From positions 620,001-684,000 of the forward strand of contig ML986584.1 of the NCBI GenBank assembly GCA_010094045.1: 64,000 nucleotides of DNA, in the 5' to 3' direction. The notes beneath the pieces were generated by a model. It saw only the letters and a program-made list of their open reading frames with translations, was not told the DNA's origin and did not search any database. The stretch comes from Lojkania enalia. Taxonomy: Eukaryota; Ascomycota; Dothideomycetes; Pleosporales. The position numbers were made by a program, and so were the translations under genes. Numbering within the stretch: position 1 is the stretch's first letter; every line of letters starts with the position of its first letter. Shown here piece by piece: positions 1 to 11,770 of this stretch.

Positions 1-1364
1 TTCTTGATCATATAGCCCGCAACCATGGTGGGCAGGCAATAGGACCAGCTCATGAACCAGTCGCCAAGGTAGTTGATGTGGCGGGCTATACCCCACCAGC
101 CGGAAATAAGGAGCTTGGAGCCGGCAGCGGTTTCAATGTATTTCAGGTGCTTGATGCGCGGATCGTCGGGGTTTGTCCTGAAGCGATTTTTCTCGTTGTT
201 GACAGAGCGGAAAATGTAGTATCCGCTAGCTTGGACGGCAAAGACGACGGCGAGACCTTGCCAGCCGAGCTCTACGGGGTGGGTCGCAAGGTATTTAGTC
301 TGAACGCTGTAAGTAAATGGGACCCAGACGAGGTCGCCAAAGGACAGCATGAGGCCAAAGCCGTCGGCGATGATGTCGATTGTGGTCAAGATGGCCGGCT
401 CCATGTATAGCGCGTCGAATACGTAGATGGTTTGTGCGGCAGTGATGAGCAGGATCGAATCAGTGACTCTGCCAAAGTTGCGGTACTGTTGCATGACAAA
501 GGCGAGGTCAAGAATGACCCATCCGAGCATACCAGGTCGAAGCTCCATGAAGGACTTGATATCGACTTCACCAAAAATGGGGAATGTGATGCGAGGGTTG
601 AGTTCTCGGCCAATGAACCAATCGTATATGACATTGCCGCTGTGACCTCCGGCAGCCAACTCGCGCATGTTGGGATCCTTCGGGTGCTTAACTGAGAAGG
701 AGGCAACATAGACATAGGTAGCAAGAGCATAAGAAATTAAGATGTTAGTCGTGAGGATTGCAACATAGTTGTCAGTGATGAATGTCCAAACAGGGAAGTT
801 GGCCCCTTCGACGACCGTACCAGCCAGGAGAATGACCATGATGAAGATGGCTGAGCTAAACGCTACATGCAATGGTTAGTGCCGAAGTCAAGTCACGTGA
901 CAATATACTCACAGTTGAAACGATACTTTAACCTGCCACCACTCCTAAGCTCTGTCCCCTCAGGCGTATTGGCCGGAAGGAAAGCATACAGAGCCAAGCT
1001 AAGGAAATAGTAGCCAAAAACAGCAAGAGCAGCCTTCGTATTAAGCAGACCAGACCAGCCGGTCCATCCAACCTCTGCCTGCAGCTTCTCCAGGCTGAAC
1101 GAAGACGGGTGAAGCAATGACGGTGCAGGGCATCCCGAGATATCATTGCACAGAAACGTCATGGCATATGGGACCAAAGGCAAAGCAGTGGACAGTAGCG
1201 TTGCGCCAGGCCTAATGGCACGGTCAGTGAAGAGCTGAGGCAAAATAATTCAATCGAGATTGAACATACGGTCCGAAGAATTCATAGCCATGCGGCTTCT
1301 CCGCTGCGGGAGCAGACTGCGAGAGGCTGCGCTTCGGAGGCATGCTAGGTTGCTGAGTCGACAT
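1..1364 (-). CDS. ERG24: Delta(14)-sterol reductase (ERG24), 3' end cut by window edge
   Basis: Ergosterol-pathway enzyme of the ER membrane that reduces the C14=C15 double bond after CYP51 demethylation, using NADPH. Three exons are visible on the minus strand: 1364-1270, 1211-913 and 862-1, with introns 1212-1269 and 863-912 (GT-AG, phases consistent). The N-terminus reads into GYEFFGPPGATLLSTA, then FLCNDISGC, both typical of fungal ERG24. The ERG4/ERG24 family signatures are present: DWFIGRELNPR (about 600-640) and LLISGWWGIARHINYLGDW (about 55-112). Many hydrophobic segments fit a multi-pass protein. I chose the ATG at 1364 (MSTQQPSMPP); an in-frame ATG at 1484 would add 40 residues unlike the family. 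The C-terminus lies left of the window. ERG4 (C-24 reductase) is the main alternative, but the N-terminal region fits ERG24 better. Confidence 0.92.
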
Positions 1365-1844
1365 CAGATTTCCTGCAAGGATCCGGGGGATGTTTCGACG
1401 GGCAGCAGAAAGGGGCGGAAACGCGTGCGACGCCGGGCGAGGGCGGCCAGGAAAGGTTTGGATATGATTATTTAGCCCAGTCACACCACGCTTCTTCTCG
1501 AACCTGGATACGGACGATGGCGTCCCTTATATAGACGTTCTCGCGGGCTGCAGACGTCGTCCGAGTCTGTGATGTTCGGATTCTGCGCGTTCCGGATGCT
1601 GCGAGATGGGTAGACGCCAAGGCCAATAATGACGCGCGCAGTCGGCCAAGGGCGCTATGCCGAATCGGAGCATGGGCGGCCCAGGTTCCTGCAGCTGCGG
1701 ACGCTTGCCGTGGCGTCGGCCAAACGTGTCCGAACGACTGCAGCGCGCATCCCCCAGGCCGTCATCCAGCTCAACGCCCCAGTCCGCCATTGCTGTCCTT
1801 TTCCCTCCCCACGCCCGCCGCGCAGATCCGCTGTCCTTTTCATC

Positions 1845-3096
1845 ATGAAGCTCGCTTTCTTCTCCTCCCTGGTGTTCCTGTTGTCCACTCCCGACTTCTC
1901 CACCGCTGCCGAGGAGAGCAAGTCGCTGAAGCCCTGCACCATCCGCTCGCCTACCACCGACCGCTTCTTCAATCTCAATCCCATTCGACGCGAGCCCCCG
2001 GAGGAGGGAAAGAAGGCCAAAGAGGGGGAAGAGGGGAGCTGGCACGCAAAGGGTCATGACTACGGAGCAAACTTCACAATCAACTTCTGCGGTCCAGTTG
2101 TGGAGGAGTTAACCCACGTCGTCGATCTGAGCAAGGACTACTGGAAGAATGTGAGCGCATTTTACGAGCGGGACGGAGAGCAGTACGCTATCGGGTGGGT
2201 ACCTTCCAGATCCTTTCTAAGATACCCTCCGACAACAAGATATCCCCCATTGAAGCATTTCGGGAGCGCTCCGTAAGCGGAGAACGACGCCGCTCCAAGC
2301 CCCCATCTGGCACTCCTACTAACACTGCGCCATTCCACAGCCTCGAGAACTCGGAGCCCGTCTTCCGCGGCCGCAAACTCGTCCTCAATTACACCGGCGG
2401 CTCGCTATGCCCCTCCAAATCCTCGCTTCACTCCCACGAAGCTGTGCCCCTGCCGCGGGCTATTATTGACCCTAATGACGAAGACGATGAAGACAAGGAC
2501 AAAGATAAGGATGAAGACAAAGATAAAGAAGACGAGGACGAGAAGCCCAAGAAGCCCTCCGAAGACGAACGCCGCAAGACGACTGTCATCTCGCTACTCT
2601 GTGAATCTGACCCCCTCGCCAAGACCTCAATCTCCTTTGTCGCTGCAGTAGATGACTGCGTATACTTCTTCGAGGGACGCTCACCATTCGCATGCGGCGG
2701 TGTGGAAGCGGAAACTCAGGCGCTCAGCCCGGGAGGCGTCTTCGGTGTCATCGTTTTGATCGCCGTGTTAGTGTATCTCATTGGCGGTTGCGTGTATCAA
2801 CGCACAGTTATGCATCAACGTGGATGGAGACAGTTGCCCAACTACGCCATGTGGGCTGGAATCGGACGGTTCGTTATGGTAAGCAATAATAGAATCGCTT
2901 CACATCTCCTACGAGAATTCCAACTAATTGTCCATAGGATATGTTCATCATCTTGACTTCGTCTTGTGCGCGCTTCCTCCCCTCCCGCCGAGGCTACAGT
3001 CGCGTATCGCTAGGCCACGAGAACGGCCGCCGCGGCCGACGCAATGACGATGAGAATCGTCTAATAGACAACCTGGACGAGGAATGGGACGATTAA
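1845..3096 (+). CDS. Mannose-6-phosphate-receptor-like type I membrane protein (MRL1/CD-MPR type)
   Basis: Predicted 348-aa type I membrane protein, three exons (1845-2194, 2341-2878, 2938-3096; GT-AG introns with an ACTAAC branch site in the first). It has a signal peptide (residues 1-20, KLAFFSSLVFLLSTP), a luminal part with spaced cysteines and N-glycosylation sites (NFT, NVS, NYT), and a very acidic Asp/Lys/Glu insert near residues 165-190. One membrane segment follows (about 246-270), then a cytosolic tail starting YQRTVMHQRGWRQLPNY and ending in an acidic cluster (ENRLIDNLDEEWDD). The tail pattern is that of cation-dependent mannose-6-phosphate receptors and their fungal homologues, which sort hydrolases from Golgi to endosome/vacuole. 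Atg27 shares the luminal fold and is an alternative. It is divergent from ERG24, about 480 bp apart. The acidic insert is unusually repetitive. Confidence 0.8.
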
Positions 3097-4054
3097 GCTC
3101 CCTCCCATTTTCTTTTTTTTTTTTTTTTTTTAAGAATCGATGTATTGCATTTAGATATGGTGTTTGGGCACTTTGATATTTCGAACTGGATATGCGTGAT
3201 GGTCTATTAGTTTGCAAAGGATACGTTGAAAGTGTACGGCGTTCGGGGGTTGGGATTGGATGCTAGAATAACATTGGCGCTGGAGCCTGAATACATTAAT
3301 TTTCACATTTAGCACTAACCTTTGTGTTTCTGCGTTCTTGTTTGCGGTGCTCAAGCCCCCTTTTTGCCTGCTTAACTCGTTCCGACGTGCAGGGGCTTTT
3401 GGATGCATAAATCGAATGTCTTTCGTTTCTGCTCCTGCTGTTCCTGGGCCGCAGCTGCTCGACTATAGAGAATCTCAGGTATGCAGTAGCAGCAAGCACT
3501 GCAGACCTGCTAAGCTCAACGGCAGCGCCGCAAAACAGGCACCAAAGCACACAAAACAGATATATTGGAATGGTAAGAGGGAGACCCAGGATGCCTTCTC
3601 ATTTTTCTCCACACTATCAGCTATACAATCGTCAATAAATGCCGTCAGATGATCCCCCCTCCGGATTTCGGGAGCATGCTATCTAGAGTTGGGAAGGATC
3701 AGGTGGAAATTGAAATGATTGCTTCCAGGGCTGGTCAAGGGAACTGTCTTTCCGAGTCCACTGCAGAAAAACAAGCAATTCTTAGAAGTTATGCCGAGAG
3801 AACATAGGGACAACTAACAATTGCAGGACCCTGCAACCCCCAACAACGCTCGGGGAAATGGGGGTATGGTAGCGTAAAGCGGAGCGTTGAAAGGGAGTTT
3901 GAAAGAAGGGGATTGACAAGTAGATGAGCCAGCTGTGCGGGAAGTTGGTCTTTTATCCGGCCATCTATTCGTCGCTAGCAACGTCGTCCACATCCATATC
4001 AGGTCCAACTAGGGGACTGCGGTTAACTTTGTGCTTCTTGGAGCGGTGGGTAGG
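3097..4054. other. Gene-poor spacer
   Basis: A poly-T run (3110-3131) follows the receptor-like gene and probably lies in its 3' UTR or just beyond. The rest has short open frames on both strands with no recognisable domain, signal peptide or splice structure. I see no gene. Confidence 0.5.
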
Positions 4055-7000
4055 TTAGGATGAACCTTCAAGACCTGGGTCACCTTCACTATCGTCCTTG
4101 CTTTCCTCATCAGCCGACTCGAACGCATCTTCTCCATCCTCATCATCAACAATTATCCCATCAATCAATTCTCCTGCATCAAAATCATCCTCATCAACTA
4201 GGTTTTGATACTCTCCATTTGCTGTATTTTTGAACTGCGTGTCAACATCCATGAGCAGGGCTTTTATTTGGTCTCTTAGTTCCTTCTAAGATCTAGATTT
4301 CTTGATGTCCTAATTAATTTGTGCGCTGCCAAACACTTTCACGTAATCCATCTGCGTAAAACCGAATATGTGATCTACCTTATTCTCCATGGATTGCTCG
4401 AGATTTGAGCACATCTTATTGAGGTGTCCTTTTACCGCCTTGGTCGCGTCTTTGAACATGATATCCCGCTGATCATTGATATGGTTTTTCATGTGATCTT
4501 TCATACATCGGAAGCAACCAACACCTACCTGGTATTAGATTCTAAATGAAAGTGAGAAGAATATACCAAACTTACCTGACGTATCGGCGTAGACGGCTTT
4601 GACGGCGTGCATGGTAGACACGATGATGGGGATGAACTCTCGATTAGCACTACGCTGCAGCTTCATCATGTCACTCAATAAAGCGTCGACGAGTTCAGTG
4701 AGCCGCTATTCATAGTTCGTAATTTGGATCGAAAGTATCTGGAGGTTTGCCATGCCGGCACCGTTCAAGCAGCCCTGTCCCTCAATTCTCTCATGAAAGC
4801 CACGAAACATTTTGACTAACTCTTGAACAGGCTTCTCGAATGTCTTTGGGAACCTCTGCTGAAATGTGCATTCCCAATAAGTAGATAGCTGCTTGGTGAT
4901 TGGCTCGGTTCTTCATGCACTCAGTGTATGATGCAAATCCTAAATGCTCGAAGGACTATGCTTCTTCGGGCATTGTAAACTTACAATTCTGCGTCAAAAT
5001 AGCGGAGGCCAGCAATGGGGGAGTTATATACCCCATCGCGTCGAACTATAGCTTTATACGTAGCCCAGACAAGTCCGTCATCCTGTCTGTTTGCGCCCCA
5101 ACGCTAGGCAGTATCTGGAGCCATATGTGTTGTCTCTTCAGTTACATTCGGATATTGGTGGAAGGTCTGCAAGTGTAATTCGTTCTTCATTTCCTTAGCG
5201 CATGCTTCGAAGGCATGCTTTATGACAACTCTCAAATCGCCTAGCTTCCTCTCAAGATACCTGACCTCTTTACGCTTTTCTTCATCCGTCAACTTATTGC
5301 TAGGGTAACCGTTCGAAGCCCATGTGACGAATGTATTGAGATGTTGAGGAAGGCTCTGCGGGTTTGAAACCTTCAGGTCTCAGTCACCTTTTTGCAATGG
5401 CTCTGGAGATGAGGGATCCCCATTTCTTCAACAGCGGAGAATCCAGGGACACCTTCATCTGCCTGCAATCGCTTACGCATTTTCTAGTAGGCCCGGCTAC
5501 TCACGCAGAAGACTAGAAGCGATCTAACCAGATCGTCATAGTTACGTATGTCCATGTTAGGATCGAAGTTGTCTTCGTCCTCTTCAGCTGCATTCTTCTG
5601 ATCCGATTCCCTTATTCTGGCGGCAAAATCCTGCTGGATTGCTCGTTTAGTGTGTCCATTTAATCCCGCAATATATATGGCCAGTTTACGGCCCCGGGTC
5701 CCTACCCGTTCACCACGATATTCATTAAATTCTCCACGTCTTTCCTCGATCTTCTCCTCAATCTCCGACTGCTCGCGCTTGGAATTCTTCGTTGTAGCCT
5801 CCAGCTCGTGGATTTTTGCTTTGATCTCCTCCGCTATAAGTGGTTCTTGTAGTGCTAGGATGCTTTCTATGTCAGATCCACTCACTGATTCCACTGGCTG
5901 ATTCCACGGAGCTGGAAATGGAGGCCTCCGTCTCATCGTCAGAGCCATAGTCGTTATGACGCTGCCTTCGTGGCTTTCGGCCTGGTCTGCCTTTCTTCCG
6001 CTTACTGCGATTCTGCCATGGAGCATACATCGTCCTGCCGTCGTCAAAGTCATCTTTTAGGTCCTCCCATCGCTCTGTAACATTCTCTATGCTGCGCATT
6101 TTCTGTCTATAATCCTTTTTGGATTTTTTAATTATGCCATCTTGCCTTTAAGGTGTTCGACTTTTCTCTTGTAGTCTTTCTCTTAGAACGAGAGCAGAGA
6201 AAATTCATCTGGCAATTCCAGGCTCTGAACGGCCTCCATGACAGATGTCATCCGTTTTTGAGCATATAAAGTCATAGTGGACAACCCGCCGTCGAATTTA
6301 AGTTGAAATTCAAAAGTGTCACCCAAGAATGTCTTCGCAGCTTTGGCGTCTATGGCACGAGTGATTAGGACAACGATCGATAGCCTTGTACAGTGCTTCA
6401 TGTAATTTTGGGCGACGGCCGCCCGGGAAGCATTCGAATCAACCCACACCAGGCAAGTCAACAATAACTGCACTAGTAGGCAAGGCATGAGTTTTGGTGT
6501 AGATCCTCGAACTTCGATCAATGGCCAGTATTCTATCAGTGAGGCATGCCACCTCTTCCTCTTCCTCCAGTCTTTGTCATCGCCAGTAACCTTCTCTTTA
6601 CTATCCATATATTGCTGAAGCTTTGGGTGAAATGCTCCAGGGGTTCGTTGATTGATAAATTTCGTCGTCCCAAGAATATCTGCAGTTAACCTCTCTGCTA
6701 ATAAAGCAGGAGCAGTGAAGTCTTTCAGCATTTCTTTTGTTTTCTTCAGATAAACAGCATAAAACTTTGCCTATGCGATACCCGCATCGGTATTATCGCC
6801 CGTAGTCTTAGGAAACACTTGACCGTTCTAGTGAAGGTCTTTGAGCAACATCTTCAATTCTTTTTCCTGGTCCGCACGCGAAATGAACTCGATCTCTGCA
6901 CAAAAACGAGAGTTAGGGTCTTTGCTGTCGTTCCAGGAAATCTCGGTCAGTGCGGCCGTGCATACATGAATGCAGTTTGTTCGGGCCAGCGTTTCCTCAT

Positions 7001-7640
7001 CCATCAGGGCGTTAATGACACTGCTTTTGCTAGCACCCGTGCTGCCAGAAACGCCTACAAGAGTGTAGCGATGCTTAGCTAAGCCACTCAATTCGTCAAT
7101 AGCCTTTACCCATTATTGCACATCTTTGCTCTTGTCAGGATATCGCCTTAACAAATTCTCGAAATTATCGAGGACTTTCAACCCTTAAACAACGTCAGTC
7201 TCCAGGATGTCTAGGTTTTATAAATTAAGCAGTGAATGAATGCAGATATGAGTGGGCTTGCGGTCTAGGCCCCTCTCCTGGGGGTTAGTGTTGCGGCATT
7301 TTGAGAAGGGGTTCCGCATTGCAGAGATTGGCTGATGCTTGGACATTATGACAAGAAATGTCACTATTTCGATGTTTTGATTTGATGTGAGACATGCTCC
7401 ATAGTGTTGATAGGCGATTGTTCCTGGAATGCACTACGGAAACGTGATAGGACAGTCATTGCAGGTGCCATTGAACAGCTTGCAAGCTGAACCCGATCAG
7501 GGCGGCTTGGCTCGGGTGGTTTGCTCACGCGAGGCGGTAATGTGGTTAGTGGAGATGTCCTTGCTGAGGGCAGTTTTAGATGTGGCGGCTACAGCTAAAC
7601 TGGAGGTTGAAGAGGTAACCGCTGGGTTGTTTGGATTGCA
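4055..7640 (-). pseudogene. Decayed SLIP-GC-like (DUF7605-type) GTPase
   Basis: Minus-strand remnant of a large dynamin-like P-loop GTPase of the type annotated nuclear GTPase SLIP-GC in fungi. Reading from the 5' side: a Ser/Thr-rich N-terminus (about 7640-7430); then LRRYPDKSKDVQ, a TAA stop, and WVKAIDELSGLAKHRYTLVG; then the Walker A region at about 7040-7010. That region reads GSTGASKSS where GSTGAGKSS is expected, so the glycine before Lys is lost. TNCIHVCTAALTEISW follows. The G3 motif DLPG is readable near 6447-6460, but in another frame from the adjoining DSNASRAAVA stretch (6420-6450). Coiled-coil pieces follow to an acidic C-terminus at 4252-4055. In-frame TAG/TAA stops at former Gln codons (near 4273 and 4309) and several frame changes show it is dead. 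Confidence 0.75.
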
Positions 7641-9159
7641 ATCCTAACCAAAATTTCTGTTTCGTTGGTCCTCTGCCTGGTCATACCGTAGCTAATTTCT
7701 TTGTTGGCTGAGATAGGAGTGAGAAGAGATTGGGCAATTCGTGAATCAGAAAGTCTGTTGGTAACAACTCCAGGCTCTACAACTTTTTGGTTGGGTAGCT
7801 TAGGGGAGTCTCGTGGTTCTTGAAATTCAGAGCTCTTCCGTCGATCGATCTATGTTAAAGAGGGATGTGCTTGCCTCTCGACAGCTGCGAATATGACGAT
7901 GTTATCACCGCAACGATTGAGATTCTTCATGATGACCTGTGGATCAATGATATTATCCTCAAACCGCAGCGCTAGGTCAATATCGCCAAATATATTATAG
8001 CAAGGAATCATTTTTCGAATAGAAATTTTCTGGAACTCGACTGGATAAATTTGTAGAACGAAAGGGTAATTATACACCATGACTCTTCATCCAGATAATG
8101 TCAGTTTCTAGGAGGAGCGACTCGGGCGGCTTTTCATATTAAAGAACGCCAATCCAATATCGCTTTAGATCCAGATGCTCCTGAGGTAAAGCGGCCGTAG
8201 CCTTCCTATGAAATATGACCAGTCCATGGCTTCGCAATATCGTCAAAAACGATAGATTTTGGGAGCATAGAATATGTATATTGGCGTGGCTCGGGTAAAG
8301 GCGATAGCGAGAAATGGACTGCGCAAACAATTCAGTAAACGACTGAATTGCTGGGCTTAACAATAGGAAAAACGAAGATACATGGAGAGAGTGAGTAAAT
8401 GTCAATGCTTCGTGACGATCGCAGTCAACCTTCGAATGAATACAAACGAAGGCGATCTAGTCGCCGGCAGAGTAGGAGAGAATAGGAAAGGAACGGGTGG
8501 AGGTGAGACTAACGCGTCTCACTTAGGTAGGACACGCTTGCGCCTATCCACGTGATGCGAAGAAAATACCTCCCCTGTCGTTCTTCAGATTGTTCGTTTA
8601 AACAGAGAGCCGAAAATTTTTTGAGTCTACTCTTAAAGTGTATCGATCCATCGGAAAATACTATGTCTTCGCGTGTCTCAGAGCATGCTTAGTCCATCAA
8701 CGGTACCAGCGACATGTCTGAGACTACACGCTTCAATGTAATCGCTATGTCTAATATGAGTTATTCTACACTACGCCGAACAGCATTAGATTTTGTGATT
8801 TTAGAATTATAGCTGATTCATGATGGCGAAACTTAAACAGACAACCATCAGCATCAAGCTCGGCGACTGTTGGTCCTCTCAGATTCTTCCTAGGTGGCAG
8901 AAAAACTACACAGTGTCTGTAGGAACCGGAAGAGTCATTCCCGTTTGCTGGCTTCTTTCAATACCGTCTGCTCTTTGTTCAAGATGGCTTTACGGTCCCA
9001 GAAATACAATGCATTGAAACGTCTATTTCTGTTCTTTGTTGGATTGTCCCAGCGTTCACATAATGCAATTGTTCGAACGATTCCTAACTCTATTCTACTC
9101 CATATAGGTTCCTCAATCTGTTCCAATAACACAGTTTCTATGATTCTACTATATACACC
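7641..9159. other. AT-rich gene-poor stretch with coding debris
   Basis: Minus-strand open pieces at 8080-7850 and 8405-8139 are protein-like (the first contains DLALRFEDNIIDPQVIMKNL), but stops surround them and I cannot name a family. They may be a further decayed gene beside the GTPase pseudogene. Nothing else is supported up to the gene starting at 9160. Confidence 0.4.
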
Positions 9160-10563
9160 ATGGCTCGCGGGCTTGAGACAGCGGCCAAGGGGCCTTTCGA
9201 ACTCGTCCAAGCCGCAAATACCAATGACCGATTCCGACTTCTAGAGGACCCATCAGTGCCAGAGCCCAATTTAGATGTCGACATTAATCCCATATTCCGG
9301 CCTGCTAACTTCCCAAATGCGGGCGACGAGATTTACCAGAGACTCCAGCCTTCGCTCAGGCTGGCATCCATGTTCCTCTACCACGATTCCGTCCTCGAAT
9401 GGTTCGTAGCTCCCCTGCTAGGGCAGACACGAACGTGTACACTGTCCTACGAGACCTACCTATCAAATCCTCTGATCAACAAGACCGATAGTGAGAGAAA
9501 GAAGTTGATCAACCGAGTTCGCCAGGCTCTGCGATGCTTAGCCCACTGCATCCACTTCCGCTTCTTAGACTCCGGACACGAGAGATTCTACGCCCGAACC
9601 ACAATGTTCCCTATCAAACCTGTTCATAAGCCTATCTGTATACCCATTTTTGGATCCCCCGAGTCAGTGCGGATTGATATCCGAATCCAGTATTATAATT
9701 TCCTCTGCAATGACTATGCTAGGGCTTCCATGTGTGAAAGGTACCGGCAGGATTTCTCCTTAGCAGTCAATATTCTTCATGAGCTTTGCCATGCAGTTGG
9801 CGTCATGCGTCGAGGTGATCTTAAGGAACCTCGCATCCGGCTCGACCACCCCAAGAAGTCCGAGTACGGATATGCATGGGAGAATTTCATGTTTGGTGGC
9901 GTTCTGAATCCATTTGACCGATCGTCAGACGCTATCTCGTTCTTGATGCGAAAGATGTGGGCGGATGACGAAGCAGCCATGGCAGCTGGAGGGAAAGATT
10001 GGACGGCAGTCCCCGTGTCTTATCTAGCTCAGTGGTTTCGTACAGAGACCTGGAATGCTATTGCGGAACATGGCCCCACTGTCGTGTCTCCTCCGCCAGT
10101 CCAGCTTAGGCTACGCAAAGATGCCTCACGGTATCTGGTACTTTCAGACTGTGCAGCGGCTTTGGATGACATCAGAAGACTTCAGACGCAAGTACACAAG
10201 TTTTATGTCGGCCGTAGGTCCGATGAGATACCAGACTCAGCTCTCCTTATTCTTGGAACAGAAAAGAGGCTGATCGATACGCATGTCCTCCAATATTACA
10301 CTCTTCCTGGGCCTTCCCGAGATATACCGCGAGGCCAATCCTACAGCGACTTCGCTACGACCCCGGAAGCCACATGCACCTCGTCTATATTGGCAAAGAT
10401 AAAAGCACCACTCATCAAACCCTCTACCCGAGCATCCAAACGAAGTTCTCAGCTTAAACCTCGTGTCTCAAAGCGCATTAAAAATCCATCGCATCGTATT
10501 CCGGATTATTCAGCTGCTGAGCAGGACTCAAGCTGTCGGCCCATGAAGCAGCTTCAAGTTTAG
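9160..10563 (+). CDS. Hypothetical protein with HExxH zinc-metallopeptidase-like motif
   Basis: Intact single-exon gene for 467 residues. The centre contains HELCHAVGV (His207, Glu208, His211), the zinc-binding and catalytic motif of zincins. YAWENFMFGG follows, with Glu241 placed 30 residues after the second His, a position where gluzincins carry their third ligand. There is no signal peptide and no membrane segment, so it is probably cytosolic or nuclear. The C-terminal 80 residues are basic (KRSSQLKPRVSKRIKN) and could be disordered or a nuclear localisation signal. It is preceded and followed by decayed sequence, so it stands alone. I do not recognise a named family. The peptidase role is inferred from the motif only; a structural or inactive zincin is possible. 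Confidence 0.75.
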   Translation: MARGLETAAKGPFELVQAANTNDRFRLLEDPSVPEPNLDVDINPIFRPANFPNAGDEIYQRLQPSLRLASMFLYHDSVLEWFVAPLLGQTRTCTLSYETYLSNPLINKTDSERKKLINRVRQALRCLAHCIHFRFLDSGHERFYARTTMFPIKPVHKPICIPIFGSPESVRIDIRIQYYNFLCNDYARASMCERYRQDFSLAVNILHELCHAVGVMRRGDLKEPRIRLDHPKKSEYGYAWENFMFGGVLNPFDRSSDAISFLMRKMWADDEAAMAAGGKDWTAVPVSYLAQWFRTETWNAIAEHGPTVVSPPPVQLRLRKDASRYLVLSDCAAALDDIRRLQTQVHKFYVGRRSDEIPDSALLILGTEKRLIDTHVLQYYTLPGPSRDIPRGQSYSDFATTPEATCTSSILAKIKAPLIKPSTRASKRSSQLKPRVSKRIKNPSHRIPDYSAAEQDSSCRPMKQLQV

Positions 10564-10788
10564 ATGCTGCTGTTCATGGTACGAAGTAGCCAAGAACACA
10601 ATTCTTTAATTTACGCATTGTTGAGCATTGTTGTAAGCATAGCGCGTGGTAGTAATCATCGCATCTCCAATTTTGGCCTTAGTGCTATTGGTAAGTCTTA
10701 AGATGTTCCGCATTAAGCATAAGAGAATATAATTGTATCGATTTGGTAGACTGGCTAGCATTCTAGATCTTCCTTTTTGTGGTAGCAT

Positions 10789-11770
10789 TTAGATACACGC
10801 ATAGTGTCCGGGGCATCTGCATATAATTTCAAAGGCATGCAATTGCGATTGGTTGATGTTCTCATCACTCGGTGGCCTTATCTTGTTGTCTATTCTCAAC
10901 TCCAACCATTTACTCCCATCTGCCATTCTCCAACGCATAACATCATTGTTCTCGAACCTCATACCACTATCTTGCATCGCATGATTGATTACATTTACAT
11001 AGCTACATCCCAATTCAGCTAGATAGCGCATGTTTCTATTTTGGTCCAGAGCCTCGTCGCGCGCGTTCCGGCCCACTTGCACAGCCTCCCTCACATCACC
11101 CCCCATCATTTCTTTGTATCCGCAATCGGAAGTTGTTGAACAATGTCTTTCAGTAATTTCATGATGCTGCCGTGGTAATCTCGTTTGACAATGGGCTCGG
11201 CTCGACTTTCTTCACTGCAGGCGTCAAGTCAATATTGCGGACGTTGATGTTGCAGGTATGTGGTGGAATGCATGCGCATTGGCCGACTTGCCATGTGCAC
11301 ATGCAACCGCGTTTCTAACCCGCAGTCCAATACTCACCTAGCCCCCGCCTACTAGGCCATTTGCCACCGCTGTATATACGAAATATCACGTAGACATCGC
11401 CTTCCACCTTTCCGGAATGCCGGTTCTAGGAATCCTCACGCTACCTGCTACGCCGTTGCGGCCCCAAGGCTTGATGCCAATGACACCGCAATGTTCTCAC
11501 CTACGCAAAACAGGTTTCTTCACCGCATATTCGCTTTCGTGTGAATGAATACAATGGGCTTTTTGATCCGCCGTCGGGGGTACATGCCATTCCTTTCCGC
11601 CCCCAAGCTCTAAGTCACCCAATTCGTTACCTATCCAGCCCTTATTCCAATCAGTAGTCAGATAGCTCCCCGGACTTATATAGTTGCCGCTATCAATCCG
11701 GTATTCTTTATCTACTCTGCATATCCCACTCTTGTGGTCCCGACTTCCGGGAACCATCCCACCCATTCAT
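10789..11770 (-). pseudogene. Broken gene, unidentified protein
   Basis: Three coding-like pieces lie in order on the minus strand. The first (11766-11497) encodes an 89-residue stretch containing NYISPGSYLTTDWNKGWIGN and ends near a GT donor. The second (about 11450-11380) reads GIKPWGRNGVAG and RIPRTGIPERWKAM before a stop. The third (about 11290-10789) contains a Cys-rich bit (QVGQCACIPPHTCNIN), a one-base frame change near 11105, and then a 106-residue open frame ending CPGHYACI. Stops and frame changes between them cannot all be explained by introns. I do not recognise the family. It may instead be a multi-exon gene that I cannot splice. Confidence 0.45.

Noticed and set aside
1527..2057. 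176-codon minus-strand open frame
   Set aside because: It overlaps the 5' end and promoter of the receptor-like gene, has low-complexity Arg/Gly composition, and no domain; a composition shadow.
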